Made by a program: the position numbers and the translations under genes. A stretch of DNA of 64,000 nt from Novosphingobium sp. KA1 (GTDB lineage Bacteria; Pseudomonadota; Alphaproteobacteria; Sphingomonadales; Sphingomonadaceae): the NCBI RefSeq assembly GCF_017309955.1, contig NZ_CP021247.1, positions 372,001 to 436,000 on the forward strand, given 5' to 3'. Of the stretch, positions 33,861-44,520 are shown in pieces. Positions within the stretch are counted from its first letter, which is position 1; each line of letters begins with the position of its first letter. The notes beneath the pieces are model-generated. The model did no database searches. It was not told where the DNA came from and was given only the letters and a program-made list of their open reading frames with translations.

Positions 33861-34535
33861 ATGAAGCGGATCGATATCTTCCTGGCATGCGAGCTTTCCG
33901 GCGGACTCGCGGCCTTTCGTCATGACGATTTCGACGTCGTGCTGCATCGCTGGCACGACAGCGGAGAGCTGCCGCTGATCGAAGGCGCGCTCTGGGTGTT
34001 CATCGACTGGGTGCTGCCGGAAATGTCCGGCCTCGAACTGTGCCGCCGCCTGCGCGCCGACGGGCTGACGCAGAATGCCCATGTGACGATGGTGCTGGAA
34101 GAGGACAACCAGGAAGACCGCAAGCGCGCGCTGCGCATGGGCGCGGACGACTATATCGTCGGCCCGCTGACCCGCGGCGCCCTGCTCGACCGGGTGCTGG
34201 GCGCCAATATCGGCGAACAGGAAAGCATCGGGCTGCGGGTGCTGGCCCAGGGTGAACTCTCGGTCGACGTCGCCGCCTTCCAGGCGCGCTGGCAGGGCAA
34301 GCCGATCGCGCTGATGCCCAACGAGCTACGCCTGCTGCGTTATTTCATCGAGCACCCCGGCCGCGTGTTCACCCGCACCCAGCTGATCGCCGCGCTCGGC
34401 AAGCAGGAACCGGCGGTGGACGAACGCACCGTGGACGTGTGGATCGGCCGCCTGCGCCGCGCCCTCAAGGGCGTGGGCGCGGGCAACCCGCTGCGCACCG
34501 TGCGCTCGCTGGGGTATGTCTTCGATACGGCCTAG
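33861..34535 (+). CDS. Atypical orphan OmpR-family response regulator
   Basis: A 224-residue protein with a receiver-like domain (about 1-120) and a winged-helix DNA-binding domain (about 130-224: MPNELRLLRYFIEHPGRVFTRTQLIAALG, RTVDVWIGRLRRALK, RTVRSLGYVFD). Asp49 in VFIDWVLPEMSG is at the phosphorylation site, but the N-terminal acidic pair is missing (IDIFLACELSG) and the usual Lys of the KPF motif is Gly (DDYIVGPLTRG). Phosphorylation by a standard kinase is thus doubtful. No kinase gene is adjacent. It is preceded by a triple Pho box. Its TAG stop is completed by the first base of the inserted element at 34535. Confidence 0.85.
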   Translation: MKRIDIFLACELSGGLAAFRHDDFDVVLHRWHDSGELPLIEGALWVFIDWVLPEMSGLELCRRLRADGLTQNAHVTMVLEEDNQEDRKRALRMGADDYIVGPLTRGALLDRVLGANIGEQESIGLRVLAQGELSVDVAAFQARWQGKPIALMPNELRLLRYFIEHPGRVFTRTQLIAALGKQEPAVDERTVDVWIGRLRRALKGVGAGNPLRTVRSLGYVFDTA

Positions 34536-34798
34536 GTCGTAAACGCATAAACGGCACCATCGAGGCGCCCAAATGGCGAACAGCTCGGGCCGAAGTTGCC
34601 GCCGGACGGGCTGGTTGCCCGTCCAAGGCAGCTTCGGTTCGAGATGGAAGCCATTTGGGCGTCCCTGCGGGATTTGCCCAAAATGGCCCAGCGCTGCGTC
34701 GGGAAGTCTTGAAATATCGACATATTCCAGCGCCTTCCCTCCTGCCGCTGAGCCATTTTGCCTCAAACCTCGATGATGCCGTTTATGAGTTTACGGCC
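34535..34798. mobile_element. 264-bp cloverleaf MITE-like element, copy 1
   Basis: Terminal inverted repeats of 31 bases (GGTCGTAAACGCATAAACGG at left, matched with 3 mismatches at right) are flanked by TA on both sides (34533-34534 and 34799-34800). There is no transposase. Inside are two long imperfect hairpins, one closed by CGCCCAAATGGC / GCCATTTGGGCG and one by CAAAATGGC / GCCATTTTG, with a small hairpin TCCC-TGC-GGGA between them: a cloverleaf. It is about 96% identical to the inverted copy at 57705. TA duplication resembles IS630/Tc1-mariner or IS427-type mobilisation. It separates two convergent genes whose stop codons both use TA plus the terminal G of the element. A 74-residue open frame crosses it on the minus strand. 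Confidence 0.85.
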
Positions 34799-35286
34799 TA
34801 GAACTTGTAGCCCAGCCCCACGGCGACCATGTCGGCATCGGGTTCGCCGTCGCCGATCAGCACGTGCTTGTATTCGAGCTTGGCGTAGACGCTTTTGGTG
34901 AGGTCCTGCTCCCAGCCGGTGCTGAGGCCGACCGCGCTGCCGCATTCGCGGCAGTCCTTGGTCTGCCAGTTCGCCGCCGCGTAGAGCTTGGCGCCCGGCA
35001 GCACGCGGGCGCCGACACGGCCGCCCACGCCCCAGACCACGCGGGTATCATCGGCAAGCGTCTTTTCCGCAAGGCCTTCGGCCCCGACGAAGAAACGCTC
35101 GCCCAGATCTACGTCATAGCCCACCGCCGCGCCGGCGACGGCATGGGTATCCTCGCGGTTCCAGATCACGCCGCCGGTGCCTTCGACATAAGCCTCATCG
35201 GCAAGCGCGGGGGTGGCGAAAGTAACGGCGAGGGTAGCGGCGGGCGAAACGAATGCCGCGCAAAGCAGCAGGGGCAGGTGGCGCAT
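34798..35286 (-). CDS. Small outer-membrane beta-barrel protein
   Basis: A 162-residue exported protein with signal peptide (1-29, ending TPALADE) and alternating beta-strand pattern: GGVIWNREDTHAVAGAAVGYDVDLG, RFFVGAEGLAEK, GVGGRVGARVLPGAKLYAAANW, VYAKLEYKHVLIG and the terminal VAVGLGYKF. The last residue is aromatic Phe, as in outer-membrane barrels recognised by BAM. It resembles opacity/OmpA-like eight-strand porins; two cysteines in KDCRECGS may form a loop disulfide. ATG 35286 follows GAGG. Its stop codon overlaps the end of the element at 34535-34798. Confidence 0.75.
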   Translation of the reverse strand: MRHLPLLLCAAFVSPAATLAVTFATPALADEAYVEGTGGVIWNREDTHAVAGAAVGYDVDLGERFFVGAEGLAEKTLADDTRVVWGVGGRVGARVLPGAKLYAAANWQTKDCRECGSAVGLSTGWEQDLTKSVYAKLEYKHVLIGDGEPDADMVAVGLGYKF

Positions 35287-35469
35287 GATCAAACCTCGGA
35301 TAGCCGGTGCGCCGCCCGGAGGAGGTATAGGGCCGGGCAGCGCTGGCGCCGCCTTAGACCTTGCGATTGTGAGATAACATTGCTGATCCCTGCCCGGCAC
35401 TTGCAGTTTTCGGAAGCGGGACGCGGCCGATCGGATCGGGGCCCTGAAATTCGGTCCTAAAACTCCGCC

Positions 35470-36927
35470 CTAGAATTCGGCCCAGTCATCCCCCGAAGCG
35501 GCCGGGCTCAGGGCAAGATTGCCGCTGACCGGCGGCAGCGCCGCAAGGCGCGGCGCCGGGCTGGCCGAGCGGTCGGAGGCACTGCCCCCCGGCACCGAAA
35601 CCGGTAGCGACGACACCGATGGCGACGACGCCGCGCGGCGAGACGAGGCCTTGGCGCCTCCTTTCAGCCGGAAGCGCCCGGTCAGTCCGGAGAGTTGCTC
35701 GGCCTCGGAGGCCAAGCTGCGGGCGGCCGCCGCGGTCTGCTCGACCATGGCGGCGTTCTGCTGGACCATCTGGTCCATGTTGATCACGGCCTTGCCGATG
35801 TCGCCCAGGGTATCGGCCTGCAGTTCCGCGCCCTTGGCGATGGCATCGACCAGTGCGTTCACCTCGGCGATCTTCGTGCCGATGCGCTCCAGCATGCGCC
35901 CGGTCTGCCCGACCAGATCGACCCCCTGGCTCACCTGGGTGGAGGAATTGGTGATGAGCGCGCGGATGTCGCGCGCGGCGTCGGAGGAACGCTGGGCCAG
36001 TGCCCGCACTTCGTTGGCGACAACGGCAAACCCCTTGCCGGCATCGCCCGCGCGCGCTGCCTCGACCCCGGCATTGAGCGCCAGGAGATTGGTCTGGAAG
36101 GCGATACCGTCGATCAGGTCGATGATCTGGTTGATCTCCAGCGAACTCTTCTCGATCGCCGCCATCGCCGTGATGGCACTGCGTACAACCGAGGCACCCT
36201 CGTCGGCATCGCCGTGCGCGGCGGTCACCGCGTTGCGCACGTCGGCCGCGCTGCGGGCAGTCTCGCCGACCATGCCGGTCACATGCTTCATCGAGGCCGT
36301 GGTCTGCTCCAGCGTTGCGGCCTGCAGTTCGGTACGTTCGGCCAGGTCGTCCGAGGCGGCGCGGATCTCCGCCGAGCCCGAGCGCACGCATTCGGCCGAG
36401 GCGACCACTTGCCCCATGCTCCCCTCGAGACCGCCTACGGTGCGGTTGAAACTCGCGCGCAGACCTTCATAGGCCGCGGCGAAAGGCTGGCCGAGCTGGG
36501 TGGTCATGTCGCCCTGCTCGATCGCCGAAAGGCCGCGTTCGAGCCCCTCGACCACGGCCTGCTGTTCGCCCGCGCTGCGCTGGACTTGCGCGGCATTGTC
36601 GCGAAACACCGCCATCGCCTTGGTCATGCGGCCCACGCAGTCGTTGTGGTCGGTGAAGCGGATGGGACTGGAAAGATCGCCGCCCGCCAGCGCCTACATG
36701 CGCACCACGGTCTCGACATAAGGGTCGCAGATCAGCCTGCCGCTGATCCGGACCGTCACCAGCCCGCCCGCCAGCGCCAGAACCGCGCAGCCGATTCCGG
36801 GGATCATCCAGCCGAATGCGGCAAGGGCAGCCCCAAGCAGGCCCACCAGCCCCCAGAGCCCGTGAAGATAGAGCAGCGCCCGGAACTTGGCGCGGATCGG
36901 AGCCTCTTTCTCGAACCAATCGAACAT
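35470..36927 (-). pseudogene. Methyl-accepting chemotaxis protein gene interrupted by an in-frame TAG
   Basis: The frame from ATG 36927 (MFDWFEKEAPIRAKF) encodes a short N-terminal region with two membrane helices (about residues 18-55) and the start of a HAMP domain, but codon 78 (36696-36694) is TAG. The same frame then continues without interruption: [27 protein letters not shown] completes the HAMP, followed by the MCP signalling hairpin ([49 protein letters not shown]) and a C-terminal DWAEF like CheR tether pentapeptides. Related HAMP domains have Glu at this place (MEALAAGDL-like), so GAG-to-TAG is the simplest change. The second part alone could start at GTG 36636, lacking membrane anchor. 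Sequencing error or amber readthrough are alternatives. No che genes are nearby. Confidence 0.85.
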
Positions 36928-37153
36928 GCCTGCCCTTCCCGAAGCCAGTCCCTGGATCCTGACTTGCGCCGGATCTGGCGCGCAGCGTGCCAAAGGCGAT
37001 CTGCAAGAGAGCGATTTATCCGGTATTTGCAAAGGATTGGCAGACCCCATGCTAGGGGCAATCATGTAGTGGAAAGCGCCTTGGAGCGCGCAAACGCCTA
37101 ACCGGCATCGCCTCCCCGGCCTGTCCGCCAGGCGCACCAACCGCGCCGGGCAC

Positions 37154-37180
37154 AAAAAAAGGCAGCGTTTCCGCTGCCTT
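37154..37180 (-). terminator. Terminator of ssb
   Basis: On the minus strand GGCAGCG, GAAA, CGCTGCC is followed by seven T. A textbook intrinsic terminator 31 bases after the ssb stop. The 283-base gap 36928-37210 holds nothing else I can support. Confidence 0.93.
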
Positions 37181-37210
37181 CTTGCTTCGATACGGTCCGG
37201 CAAAAGCCGA

Positions 37211-37813
37211 TCAGAACGGGATGTCGTCGTCGAGGTCGTCGCCGAAACCGCCGCCCGAGGACGAAGGCGTGCGGCCCCATTCGTCGCCGCCGCCCGAAGA
37301 GCCACCCGACGAACCGCCCGAACGGCCCCATTCGTTGCCGCCTGACGAACCGCCGCCCGAACGGCCACCGCCGCCATAGCCGCCGCCCGAGGAACCACCC
37401 GAGGAACCGCCTTCGTTCCAGCCGCCGCCGGAACCGCCACGGGCACCGCCGCCGCCGCCCTGCGCGCCGTCCAGCATCGTCAGCACGCCGCCGACGCCGC
37501 CAACCGAGACTTCGGTGGTGTAGCGGTCGTTACCGTTCTGGTCCTGCCACTTGCGCGTGCGCAGCTGGCCTTCGATGTAGATCTTCGAACCCTTGCGCAG
37601 GAACCGCTCGACCACGCCGACCAGACCTTCGCTCTGGATCACCACCGAGTGCCACTCGGTGCGTTCCTTGCGCTCGCCGGTGGCGCGGTCCTTCCAGCTT
37701 TCCGAGGTCGCGATGCGCAGATTGGCGATGCGGCCGCCGTTCTGGAACGACTTCACCTCGGGATCGGCACCCAGGTTGCCGATCAGAATGACCTTGTTGA
37801 CGCTGCCTGCCAT
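37211..37813 (-). CDS. ssb: Single-stranded DNA-binding protein
   Basis: A 200-residue SSB. The OB-fold (residues 1-115, [52 protein letters not shown]) binds single-stranded DNA as a tetramer in replication, repair and recombination. A Gly-Ser-rich linker (about 117-188) leads to the acidic tip DDLDDDIPF, which recruits partner proteins. The linker is long and very low in complexity, with several NEWGR/DEWGR repeats. It has its own terminator. Upstream, 100 bases away, is a 262-bp inserted element that separates it from feoB. Confidence 0.97.
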   Translation of the reverse strand: MAGSVNKVILIGNLGADPEVKSFQNGGRIANLRIATSESWKDRATGERKERTEWHSVVIQSEGLVGVVERFLRKGSKIYIEGQLRTRKWQDQNGNDRYTTEVSVGGVGGVLTMLDGAQGGGGGARGGSGGGWNEGGSSGGSSGGGYGGGGRSGGGSSGGNEWGRSGGSSGGSSGGGDEWGRTPSSSGGGFGDDLDDDIPF

Positions 37814-37913
37814 GATGGAATCGCTTTCTTCTGAATCTTGGCGAACGGGGTAGCGAATGGGGGCCGGCGATGCGAGTCTGAAGCCCCCGGTTTTCTACAG
37901 GCCCGGTTTGCTA

Positions 37914-38174
37914 GGCGGCGTGGACAAATTCCTCGAGGTCACGACCGGAGGCAAAACCCGTCAATTCAAGGAGATGAGGCGCAGGACTATGTCGATAGTT
38001 CAAGCCGAACCGACGCCGAAGTGGCGGGTTTTGGTCCGGCCCCTTCGGGGTAGCCCCCATGTGCCCCCCGGCAGCGTTGCACGGCCTTGAAAGAGAACCA
38101 CTCTTCCCGCGTCCGCGCGCCTCGCCGGGGGCACATGGGGGCTATCGTGACCTCGAGGAATTTGTCCACGCCGC

Positions 38175-38175
<1 letters not shown>
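37914..38175. mobile_element. 262-bp cloverleaf MITE-like element, diverged type
   Basis: Terminal inverted repeats of 31 bases (GGCGGCGTGGACAAATTCC at left, perfectly matched at right up to TCACGA), flanked by TA (37912-37913 and 38176-38177). No transposase. Inside: a first long hairpin closed by CAAAACCCG / CGGGTTTTG with apex ACTATGTCGATAGT, then CCCCTTCGGGG, then a second hairpin with perfect stem TAGCCCCCATGTGCCCCC and its complement. This is the same architecture and size as the elements at 34535 and 57705, with a related first arm, but unrelated terminal repeats and second arm. It abuts the feoB stop codon, which is TA plus the first base of the element. Confidence 0.85.
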
Positions 38176-40015
<1,840 letters not shown>

Positions 40016-40019
<4 letters not shown>

Positions 40020-40333
40020 GCGGCCACTCCTGAACTGGTGGGCGTACCGGCAGCGACGGCGGCCTCATCGGTTTCGGGTTCGGCCTGGACCTTGTCGAGC
40101 GGCAGCACGGTCATCGCGCGGGCGTGGGCGCGGCGCACGGCCACGATCATGCGGCCGATGGCAATGGCGACCGGGTCACGGCCGACAAAGATCCCGCGAT
40201 GCGCGATCGAGACCCGCGCGCCCTCCTCTAGCCCGAGCGCGCGCAGGCGGCGCGCCTCCTCTTCAACGAGGGCATTCCAGTCCACCGAAACGATGCGGGC
40301 GTACTGGCCGATAGGAAGCTGGTCGAGAGTCAT
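40016..40333 (-). CDS. feoA: Ferrous iron transport protein A
   Basis: A 105-residue FeoA, a small SH3-like cytoplasmic protein required for FeoB function. The core (about 1-75) reads MTLDQLPIGQYARIVSV, LRRLRALGLEEGARVSIAHRG and DPVAIAIGRMIVAVRR, the family pattern. The tail from about residue 80 is extra, Thr-Ala-rich and probably disordered. It is the first gene of the feoAB operon. Upstream (about 40365-40385) is an imperfect palindrome ATTGCGAACAAGTTGCAAT on the minus strand that could be an iron-regulator site, but it does not match the classical Fur box well. Confidence 0.92.
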
Positions 40334-40473
40334 GCGGGCTGCGCTGCCAGATTACCGATTCAATTGCAACTTGTTCGCAATAGCCCGCTTAACCGGACAT
40401 GTCTGTCGCTATTCCTGCAATCGAAAAGGCAGGAAACAGCGAAACCCGGCAGCACAAGGCCACCGCCAGCGGC

Positions 40474-41139
40474 TCAGCGCGCCGGATAGCGCAGGCGCCC
40501 CATCAGCCGCACCAGGCTGATCCGCTCCTCGCTCGGGCGCAGCCATTGCGCCTTGGCCTTCTCGAAACGCATGATGCCCTCGATCCGGCGGTCGAGGAAC
40601 GCGCGGGTCTCGGCCTTGGGGCCGACCGCATCCTCGCTGGTGTCGCTGGCAAAGACCTTGAGCGTGGCGGCATAGATCGCGCCGAGGATCGCCCGCTTGG
40701 TATAGTGGTTGTAATCGGTGGCGGTATCGCCGGCGAGACGCCACATGGCGTCCGCGCTGTGCCAACCCAGGCGCGTGGCGGCGAGCACGTTGCGCGGCAT
40801 CGCCATGACCGCCAGCGCCCGGCTGAGCGCTTCCTCGCGTCCGGCCACGGCATCGAGCCGGGCCATGACGAGACGGCGGATCCGCTCGCGAATCGGCAGT
40901 CCGGCCAGCGAGGCCGCCGGGACGCTGCGCGCCATCTCGGCATCGACATGGGCAATCCACGCCGAGATCATCGCCATCTGGCCTTCCGCGAAGGCATAAC
41001 GGGCCAGTTCGGGATCGACCCCGGCGAGGCGCGCGGCCTCGTCCACCGCCTTCACGCTCCAGCCGTCGAATGCCGCGGCATCGGCGATGGCCGGGGCAAG
41101 CTGGCGCCGCAGCGCCTCCAGCGTCTGAGGTTCTTCCAT
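40474..41139 (-). CDS. COQ9 family ubiquinone biosynthesis protein
   Basis: A 221-residue COQ9-like protein, distantly related to TetR fold but without DNA-binding role. The helix-rich N-terminus is followed by the conserved C-terminal block WHSADAMWRLAGDTATDYNHYTKRAILGAIYAATLKVFASD, the family hallmark (trp-his-ser..., D-x-x-HYTKR). In eukaryotes COQ9 binds lipids and supports COQ7; alphaproteobacterial homologues are presumed to support quinone hydroxylation. I chose ATG 41139 (MEEPQTLEAL). It is a single gene, with ankyrin gene upstream at 41207 in the same direction. Confidence 0.9.
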   Translation of the reverse strand: MEEPQTLEALRRQLAPAIADAAAFDGWSVKAVDEAARLAGVDPELARYAFAEGQMAMISAWIAHVDAEMARSVPAASLAGLPIRERIRRLVMARLDAVAGREEALSRALAVMAMPRNVLAATRLGWHSADAMWRLAGDTATDYNHYTKRAILGAIYAATLKVFASDTSEDAVGPKAETRAFLDRRIEGIMRFEKAKAQWLRPSEERISLVRLMGRLRYPAR

Positions 41140-41206
41140 CACTCTGTTCCTTCGCGCCGGCACCATCCGGCCGGCCAGTATTCCGCCACGGCGTGGTGCC
41201 CCACGG

Positions 41207-41848
41207 TTACATCACGGGTCCGTAAACCGCCTTGGGCTTGCTGCCCTTGGCGCCGAACTGCTCGATCACTTGCGCCAGCTGGCTGGTCTTGCCCGCCTCG
41301 ACATTGGCATACTCGCGCGCGCTGCGACCCGAGTTGTCGGCGCGATCGGCGCTGGCACCGGCCTGGAGCAGGGTCTTGACCATGTCGACGTCCTTGCGGT
41401 GCACCGCGAAGATCAACGGCGTCTCGCCCGCGTCGTTGGTCGGATCGGGCTGGGCCTTGGCATCGAGCAGCTGTGCCACGCCTTCGCGCCAGCCGAGGCT
41501 GACGGCCAGCTGCAGCGGGGTGCGGCCATGGTCGTCCGACGCATTCACGTTGGCGCCCTTGCCGATGAGGTAGGCCAGCCAGGTGAGGTCGCGGCGCTGG
41601 GTGACGATGTGCAGGCCGGTCTCGCCGGTCGTCACGTCCTTGGCGTTGACGATCTGGCTGTTCTCCATCAGCGCCTTCTCGACCTTTTCGCCTTCCTTCT
41701 TCTTGACCGATTCGAGGAACTTGTAGCCTTCCGAGTAATCGGCATGGGCAGGCGAGGCGAGCGTCATGCCCGCCGCGAGTGCAGCCAGCCCCGCAGCGAG
41801 GATCCGGCGCGAAAACCCTGTGGCGTTCCCGGAGATCGTCTTCGACAC
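41207..41848 (-). CDS. Secreted ankyrin-repeat protein
   Basis: A 213-residue exported protein. Signal peptide about 1-36 (ILAAGLAALAAGMTLASPAHAD). Three to four ankyrin repeats follow from about residue 65: TGETGLHIVTQRRDLTWLAYLIGKGANVNASD, HGRTPLQLAVSLGWREGVAQLLDAKAQPDPTND, AGETPLIFAVHRKDVDMVKTLLQAGASADRAD, SGRSAREYANVE. A basic linker EKVEKALME precedes them. Ankyrin repeats bind proteins; no partner is known. It is 68 bases upstream of the COQ9 gene and could be in the same unit. Confidence 0.85.
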   Translation of the reverse strand: MSKTISGNATGFSRRILAAGLAALAAGMTLASPAHADYSEGYKFLESVKKKEGEKVEKALMENSQIVNAKDVTTGETGLHIVTQRRDLTWLAYLIGKGANVNASDDHGRTPLQLAVSLGWREGVAQLLDAKAQPDPTNDAGETPLIFAVHRKDVDMVKTLLQAGASADRADNSGRSAREYANVEAGKTSQLAQVIEQFGAKGSKPKAVYGPVM

Positions 41849-41964
41849 GTTTGATTATCCTTCCAGACTGGGTCCACGGCGCCGTCCGGGCGGCCCGTCC
41901 GTCTCCGACGCCAGCCCCGATGCGCCGTCAAATCGCACCCTTGCACGCGCGGCTCTAGCAGAGC

Positions 41965-42606
41965 ATGAAGCGCGGCGCCATGACCTACCTTTCCCCGTTT
42001 CGCCGGCTGCTTGCCGTTTCCACATCCGCGCCCATGCTGGGCCTGGCCCTGGCCTGCGCCGTGCCGCTGGCGTCCTGCGGACAGGGCCGCGAGGAGCATC
42101 CGCCGCTCGAGGGCGCGGAAATCGGCGGGCCGTTCACGCTCTTCGACAAGGCCGGCAAACCGCATACTTGGGATTCGTTCAAGGGCCAGTGGCGCATCGT
42201 CTACTTCGGCTACACGTTCTGCCCGGATGCCTGCCCGATGGACGTCCAGGCGATGATGAAGGGCTTTGCGCTCTTCACCAGGGACCATGCGGCCGCCGCC
42301 GCCAAGGTGCAGCCGATCTTCGTCACCATCGATCCCGCGCGCGACACGCCCGAGATCGTCGGCCAGTGGACCGGCGCCTTCGGCCCGCGCCTGCTCGGCC
42401 TCACCGGCAGCGCCGCGCAGGTCAAGCAGGCCGCCGATGCCTTCGCGGTCTACTACAAGAAGGGCGAGAACACGCCCGGCGGATACCTGATGGACCACAG
42501 CCGCATCGCCTACCTGATGGACCCGGACGGCAAGCCGATCGCCATGCTTCCGGTGGACAAGGGCCCCGAGGCAGTGGCCGGCGAACTCGCCAAATGGGTG
42601 AACTGA
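41965..42606 (+). CDS. SCO1/SenC/PrrC family copper chaperone
   Basis: A 213-residue thioredoxin-fold protein that delivers copper to cytochrome c oxidase or acts as a thiol reductase in the periplasm. The metal ligands are present: Cys86 and Cys90 in FGYTFCPDACPMD, and His178 in LMDHSRIAYL. A signal peptide ends in a possible lipobox LASC (Cys38), suggesting a membrane-anchored lipoprotein. DPARDTPEIVGQW is the standard family segment. ATG 41965 is used; ATG 41980 is an alternative. The gene begins a run of plus-strand genes with the YcgN and metallopeptidase genes, only 19 bases apart. Confidence 0.92.
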   Translation: MKRGAMTYLSPFRRLLAVSTSAPMLGLALACAVPLASCGQGREEHPPLEGAEIGGPFTLFDKAGKPHTWDSFKGQWRIVYFGYTFCPDACPMDVQAMMKGFALFTRDHAAAAAKVQPIFVTIDPARDTPEIVGQWTGAFGPRLLGLTGSAAQVKQAADAFAVYYKKGENTPGGYLMDHSRIAYLMDPDGKPIAMLPVDKGPEAVAGELAKWVN

Positions 42607-42625
42607 GCGTAGAATTCGCGCCATC

Positions 42626-43141
42626 ATGACGACGAACGGGGAACGACCCTTCTGGGAGCGGCCGCTCCACACCCTCGACCGCGGCGAGTGGGAAGCCCTG
42701 TGCGACGGCTGCGGACAGTGCTGCCTGCACAAGGTGGAAGATGCCGACACCGGCGAGATCTACCACACCAATGTCGCCTGCAAGCTGCTGAACCTCAAGA
42801 CCGCGCAGTGCAGCGACTATCCGGGGCGCCGCAAGGTCGTGCCCGATTGCCTCAAGCTCACCCCGGAATCGGCGGGCAGGCTCTCGTGGCTGCCGCCAAG
42901 CTGCGCCTACCGTCTGCGCGCGGACGGAGATCCGCTGCCCGAATGGCACTATCTCGTCAGCGGCGACCGCAATTCCGTGCACGCGGCGGGCATGTCCGTC
43001 GCCGGCAAGGCGGTCAGCGAGACGGTGGCGGGCCCGCTCGAGAACCACATCGTCTGGCCCTATGGCGAGGACGAGATGGAGGACTGGGAGATCGAGGCCG
43101 AGGGCCCCGCCCCCTGGGCCGGCGAACAGGAGAGCCGATAG
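42626..43141 (+). CDS. YcgN family cysteine-cluster protein (UPF0260)
   Basis: A 171-residue cytoplasmic protein of the YcgN/UPF0260 family. The eight or so cysteines are arranged as in the family: WEALCDGCGQCCLHKVED, TNVACKLLN, AQCSDYPGR, PDCLKL and SCAYRL. This suggests a zinc or iron-sulfur site (YkgJ-like). The C-terminal part HAAGMSVAGKAVSE is also conserved. Function is not established. It starts at ATG 42626, 19 bases after the SCO gene, and is followed 2 bases later by the metallopeptidase gene. Confidence 0.9.
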   Translation: MTTNGERPFWERPLHTLDRGEWEALCDGCGQCCLHKVEDADTGEIYHTNVACKLLNLKTAQCSDYPGRRKVVPDCLKLTPESAGRLSWLPPSCAYRLRADGDPLPEWHYLVSGDRNSVHAAGMSVAGKAVSETVAGPLENHIVWPYGEDEMEDWEIEAEGPAPWAGEQESR

Positions 43142-43143
43142 GC

Positions 43144-43869
43144 GTGCTCGACTGGCTGCGCCGCGCTCCCGACGAGGACCCGGTGGTCGAGATCGCCGGA
43201 CGGCAAGTGCCCATCCTGATCCGCCGCCTTGCCAATGCCCGGCGCATGACCATGCGGCTCGCCCCCGACGGCAGCGAGATCCGCATCTCGGTCCCGCGCT
43301 GGACCCGCACCGAGGATGCCGTCGCCTTCGCCCAGTCCAAGCGGTCCTGGCTGGCGATCCAGATCGAGGCGCTGCCCGAGGCACGGCCGCTGGCCGACGG
43401 CACCCCCCTTTCCTTCCGGGGCGAGGTGCTGGTCCTGCGCCACGACGCCGCCTACCCTCGCCGCCCGGTGCCCGATGATGGCGAGTTGCTGGTAGGCGGC
43501 CCGGAATCCTCGCTGCCCGCCCGGCTCAAGCGCTGGCTGGAAACCGAGGCGCGCACGCTGCTGGCGGACGATCTGGAGCATTACTGTGCCGTGGCCGGGC
43601 AAGCCGTGCCCGCGCTCGCGCTGTCGAGCGCCAATCGCCGCTGGGGCTCCTGCGCGGCGGACGGCTCGATCCGCATCAACTGGCGGCTCATCATGGCCCC
43701 CGATTCGGTGCGCCGCTCGGTCGTTGCCCATGAAGTGGCGCATCTGGTCCACTTCGATCACTCGCCCGCGTTCCATGCCTTCCTGGCAAAAATCTTCGAA
43801 GGCAGCGTGCCTTCGGCCAATCGCTGGCTGAAAGAAAAGGGCCGCAGTCTCTATGTACCCTTCGGGTAG
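43144..43869 (+). CDS. YgjP-type M48 family metallopeptidase
   Basis: A 241-residue protein of the YgjP/DUF45 metallopeptidase-like family. The zinc site is visible in VVAHEVAHLVHFDHSPAFHAFL, giving HExxH-x-x-x-x-x-x-H-type ligands; before it comes SSANRRWGSCAADGSIRINWRLIMAP, the conserved family block. The N-terminal domain (about 1-100, RMTMRLAPDGSEIRISVP) is also typical. Its substrate is unknown. It starts with GTG 43144, 2 bases after the YcgN stop, with AGGAG about 12 bases upstream. A structured repeat follows the stop after 22 bases. Confidence 0.88.
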   Translation: MLDWLRRAPDEDPVVEIAGRQVPILIRRLANARRMTMRLAPDGSEIRISVPRWTRTEDAVAFAQSKRSWLAIQIEALPEARPLADGTPLSFRGEVLVLRHDAAYPRRPVPDDGELLVGGPESSLPARLKRWLETEARTLLADDLEHYCAVAGQAVPALALSSANRRWGSCAADGSIRINWRLIMAPDSVRRSVVAHEVAHLVHFDHSPAFHAFLAKIFEGSVPSANRWLKEKGRSLYVPFG

Positions 43870-43891
43870 CGTTCTGTCTTTTGTTTGATGG

Positions 43892-43960
43892 GCTCGTCAC
43901 ATCCGTGACGAGCTTGGGGCAGTGGGCCGGTGCCGCTAAAATCCGCCCACGGCGGATTTT
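43892..43960. repeat. Structured intergenic element, copy C (box plus hairpins)
   Basis: GCTCGTCAC / GTGACGAGC (43892-43913) forms a hairpin, followed by a TTGGGGCAGT spacer and GGGCCGGTGCCGC (43924-43936), then the perfect stem AAAATCCGCC / GGCGGATTTT (43938-43960) and CAAAC. The box, the terminator-like hairpin and the trailing CAAAC correspond to the element at 11274. It may end transcription of the YgjP gene. Confidence 0.6.
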
Positions 43961-43992
43961 CAAACAGCACTTAAACGCCTACATAGCGGCCC

Positions 43993-44520
43993 ATGGGTCT
44001 ACTGAAGCGCACCGGATACTGGAAAGACGTCAATCCCGTCGGCATGATCGCGGATTTCCGCGCGGTCTGGAAGCAGGCCGGGCATAACCGCTGGCGCATC
44101 GCCGCGGTTTCGGCCGCCTGCACTTTCGGCGTGTTCTACCTGATGGTGAACCAGGAGGCCAAGGGCCCGCACCTGCCGCCCAAGGTGACCTGGATCACCG
44201 TGCTGCCCGAACACCGCAGCGATGCCGAGATCATGGCCTCCAACCTCGACAACCAGAAGCGCAAGGAAGCCTGGGCCGCCGAACTCGCCCGCCGCGACAA
44301 GGACGTGCGCGAGATGTACAAGGTGATCGGCCGCTATTCGGGGATGGACGTGGACAAGATCGCGCGCGAGGCCGAGGCCGACGAAGCCGCCCGCAAGGCC
44401 GCCGAGGCCAAGCGCATCGGCGCACCGAAGCTGCCCGAAGGCGTGACGATGCCCAAGTACGACGAACAACCGGCCGCGTCCGGCACATCCGCACAATCCC
44501 AGACCCAGCAACAGCAGTGA
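43993..44520 (+). CDS. Hypothetical single-pass membrane protein
   Basis: A 175-residue protein not recognised as a named family. The N-terminus is cytoplasmic and basic; one membrane helix is visible at about residues 35-52 ([18 protein letters not shown]); the rest is charged and helical, with coiled-coil-like [16 protein letters not shown] (about 128-143) and a Gln-Ser-rich tail ending in Gln repeats. The conserved core is [31 protein letters not shown]. It overlaps the ribD start (GTGA), so it belongs to the same operon, although no link to riboflavin is evident. Confidence 0.7.
   Translation: MGLLKRTGYWKDVNPVGMIADFRAVWKQAGHNRWRIAAVSAACTFGVFYLMVNQEAKGPHLPPKVTWITVLPEHRSDAEIMASNLDNQKRKEAWAAELARRDKDVREMYKVIGRYSGMDVDKIAREAEADEAARKAAEAKRIGAPKLPEGVTMPKYDEQPAASGTSAQSQTQQQQ

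Noticed and set aside
37211..37450. Gly-Ser repeats in ssb as a separate repeat element
   Set aside because: These are the normal low-complexity linker of SSB, although long.
40360..40390. Possible iron-regulator palindrome before feoA
   Set aside because: Imperfect and offset by one base, it does not match the classical Fur box well. Mentioned only in the feoA entry.
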